Source: Streptosporangiales bacterium
GTDB taxonomy: Bacteria; Actinomycetota; Actinomycetes; Streptosporangiales; WHSR01
DNA length: 33,039 nt
Direction of reading: 5' to 3'
Assembly: GCA_009379995.1 (NCBI GenBank)
Contig: WHSR01000067.1
Span: forward strand, 1-33,039
The stretch's first letter is position 1, and each line of letters opens with the position of its first letter. This document shows, in pieces, positions 32,659 to 33,039 of the stretch. Below the pieces are notes generated by a model, which was given only the letters and a program-made list of their open reading frames with translations, did no database searches and had not been told where the DNA came from. Position numbers and translations under genes: made by a program.

Positions 32659-33039
32659 ATGCGCCGACGTTCCTGCCCCATACCCGACACCGCCCAGCCG
32701 CCCAGATCCGCCCGCCTTAACGCCACCGTTATGGATCCAATCGGCCGGCACCTGTCCCAACAGGCCGCGCGACCACATGGCCTGGTCGGGCGGGTCCTGG
32801 GCCGCATCTGGATCCAGGAGACCGCTCGAGTCAACGACGCCGCCGTGGATCTGGTGGCGGCCGCCCCGGGCGAGCGCATCCTGGAAATCGGCTTCGGTCC
32901 CGGCCGTACCCTCTCGCGGCTCGCCGCTACCGGCGCCAACGTCATCGGAGTCGAGATCTCACCGACTATGCTGCCCGCCGCTGCCCGCCGCTGCCCGCCG
33001 CTGCCCGCCGCTGCCCGCCGCTGCCCGCCGCTGCCCGCC
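32659..33039 (+). CDS. SAM-dependent methyltransferase, cut by window end
   Basis: The first 127 codons of a class I methyltransferase. GGAGG lies about 8 bases before the ATG. After a Pro/Arg-rich start come LVGRVLGRIWIQETARVNDA, motif I RILEIGFGPGRTLSRLAATG (with LEIGFGPG at 75-82) and the next strand ANVIGVEISPTM (93-104). From codon 105 on the sequence is a 10-bp tandem repeat that reaches the window end. The repeat begins where relatives have a short Ala/Arg helix (such as MLAAARR), so it seems to have grown from normal coding sequence. Because 10 is not a multiple of 3, copy number decides the downstream frame. The substrate is unknown; the TetR gene upstream probably controls it. Confidence 0.8.
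   Translation, partial: MRRRSCPIPDTAQPPRSARLNATVMDPIGRHLSQQAARPHGLVGRVLGRIWIQETARVNDAAVDLVAAAPGERILEIGFGPGRTLSRLAATGANVIGVEISPTMLPAAARRCPPLPAAARRCPPLPA
32971..33039. repeat. 10-bp tandem repeat (CTGCCCGCCG) at window end
   Basis: Six perfect copies and nine bases of a seventh lie inside the methyltransferase gene and run to the last base. Such a run could be a genuine slippage tract or an assembly artefact at a contig end; the sequence alone cannot tell. Confidence 0.95.

Overview
The window is high-GC DNA (about 70% by eye) from an actinomycete-type actinobacterium. The support is a WhiB-family regulator, a DUF1707 membrane protein, an F420-type PPOX flavin protein, an IdeR/DmdR-like iron box, many GTG starts, apparently leaderless -10 elements, and a cysteine leader peptide of the actinobacterial type. 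The genus cannot be told from the sequence. I see no tRNA, rRNA or CRISPR array. The left edge holds a truncated ISL3 transposase and the right edge runs into a 10-bp tandem repeat, so both edges look like draft-contig boundaries.

Layout. 0-3.1 kb: transposase fragment; a winged-helix regulator with a SufR-like cysteine pattern, divergent from a DUF2231 membrane protein and a second small membrane protein; a GyrI-like protein. 3.1-7.6 kb (minus): glycogen debranching enzyme GlgX, a long near-perfect palindrome, an AidB-type acyl-CoA dehydrogenase and a DUF1707 protein. 7.6-11.2 kb (minus): a compact sulfur-assimilation operon, namely a 27-residue leader peptide ending in cysteines, siroheme sulfite reductase, a 48-residue zinc-ribbon protein, APS/PAPS reductase and sirohydrochlorin chelatase. 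All four structural genes are chained by ATGA stop/start overlaps. 11.3-16.2 kb: O-methyltransferase, a tiny Cys-rich ORF, a phosphoribosyltransferase/hydrolase pair, WhiB, and an iron-box-controlled sucrase/ferredoxin-like protein divergent from a YiiM-like MOSC protein. 16.2-20.1 kb: epimerase, a broken MFS transporter carrying a 60-bp tandem duplication, a MarR regulator, an APC permease and a VOC protein. 20.1-25.5 kb: three lipoproteins, several genes with apparent one-base losses, an aldo/keto reductase, a GNAT acetyltransferase and an SDR remnant. 25.5-33 kb: PPOX protein, an array of 10-bp CTAGG repeats, a 69-residue basic protein overlapping a large LuxR/LAL regulator, a CoA-disulfide-reductase-like flavoprotein, a MetE-C-terminal-like methyltransferase, and a TetR regulator with a perfect operator followed by a SAM methyltransferase that ends in the repeat.

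The clearest functional unit is the sulfur operon. CbiX makes the siroheme precursor used by the sulfite reductase, CysH makes the sulfite, and the leader peptide suggests that cysteine supply tunes the operon. The 17-25.5 kb stretch looks like decaying accessory DNA. However, the apparent frameshifts all go in the same direction (one base missing), so sequencing error has to be excluded before calling them pseudogenes. No complete undescribed multi-gene system is demonstrable. The best candidates for something new are the zinc-ribbon protein inside the sulfur operon, the CTAGG repeat array before the LAL regulator, the tandem lipoprotein family and the 10-bp coding repeat in the methyltransferase.
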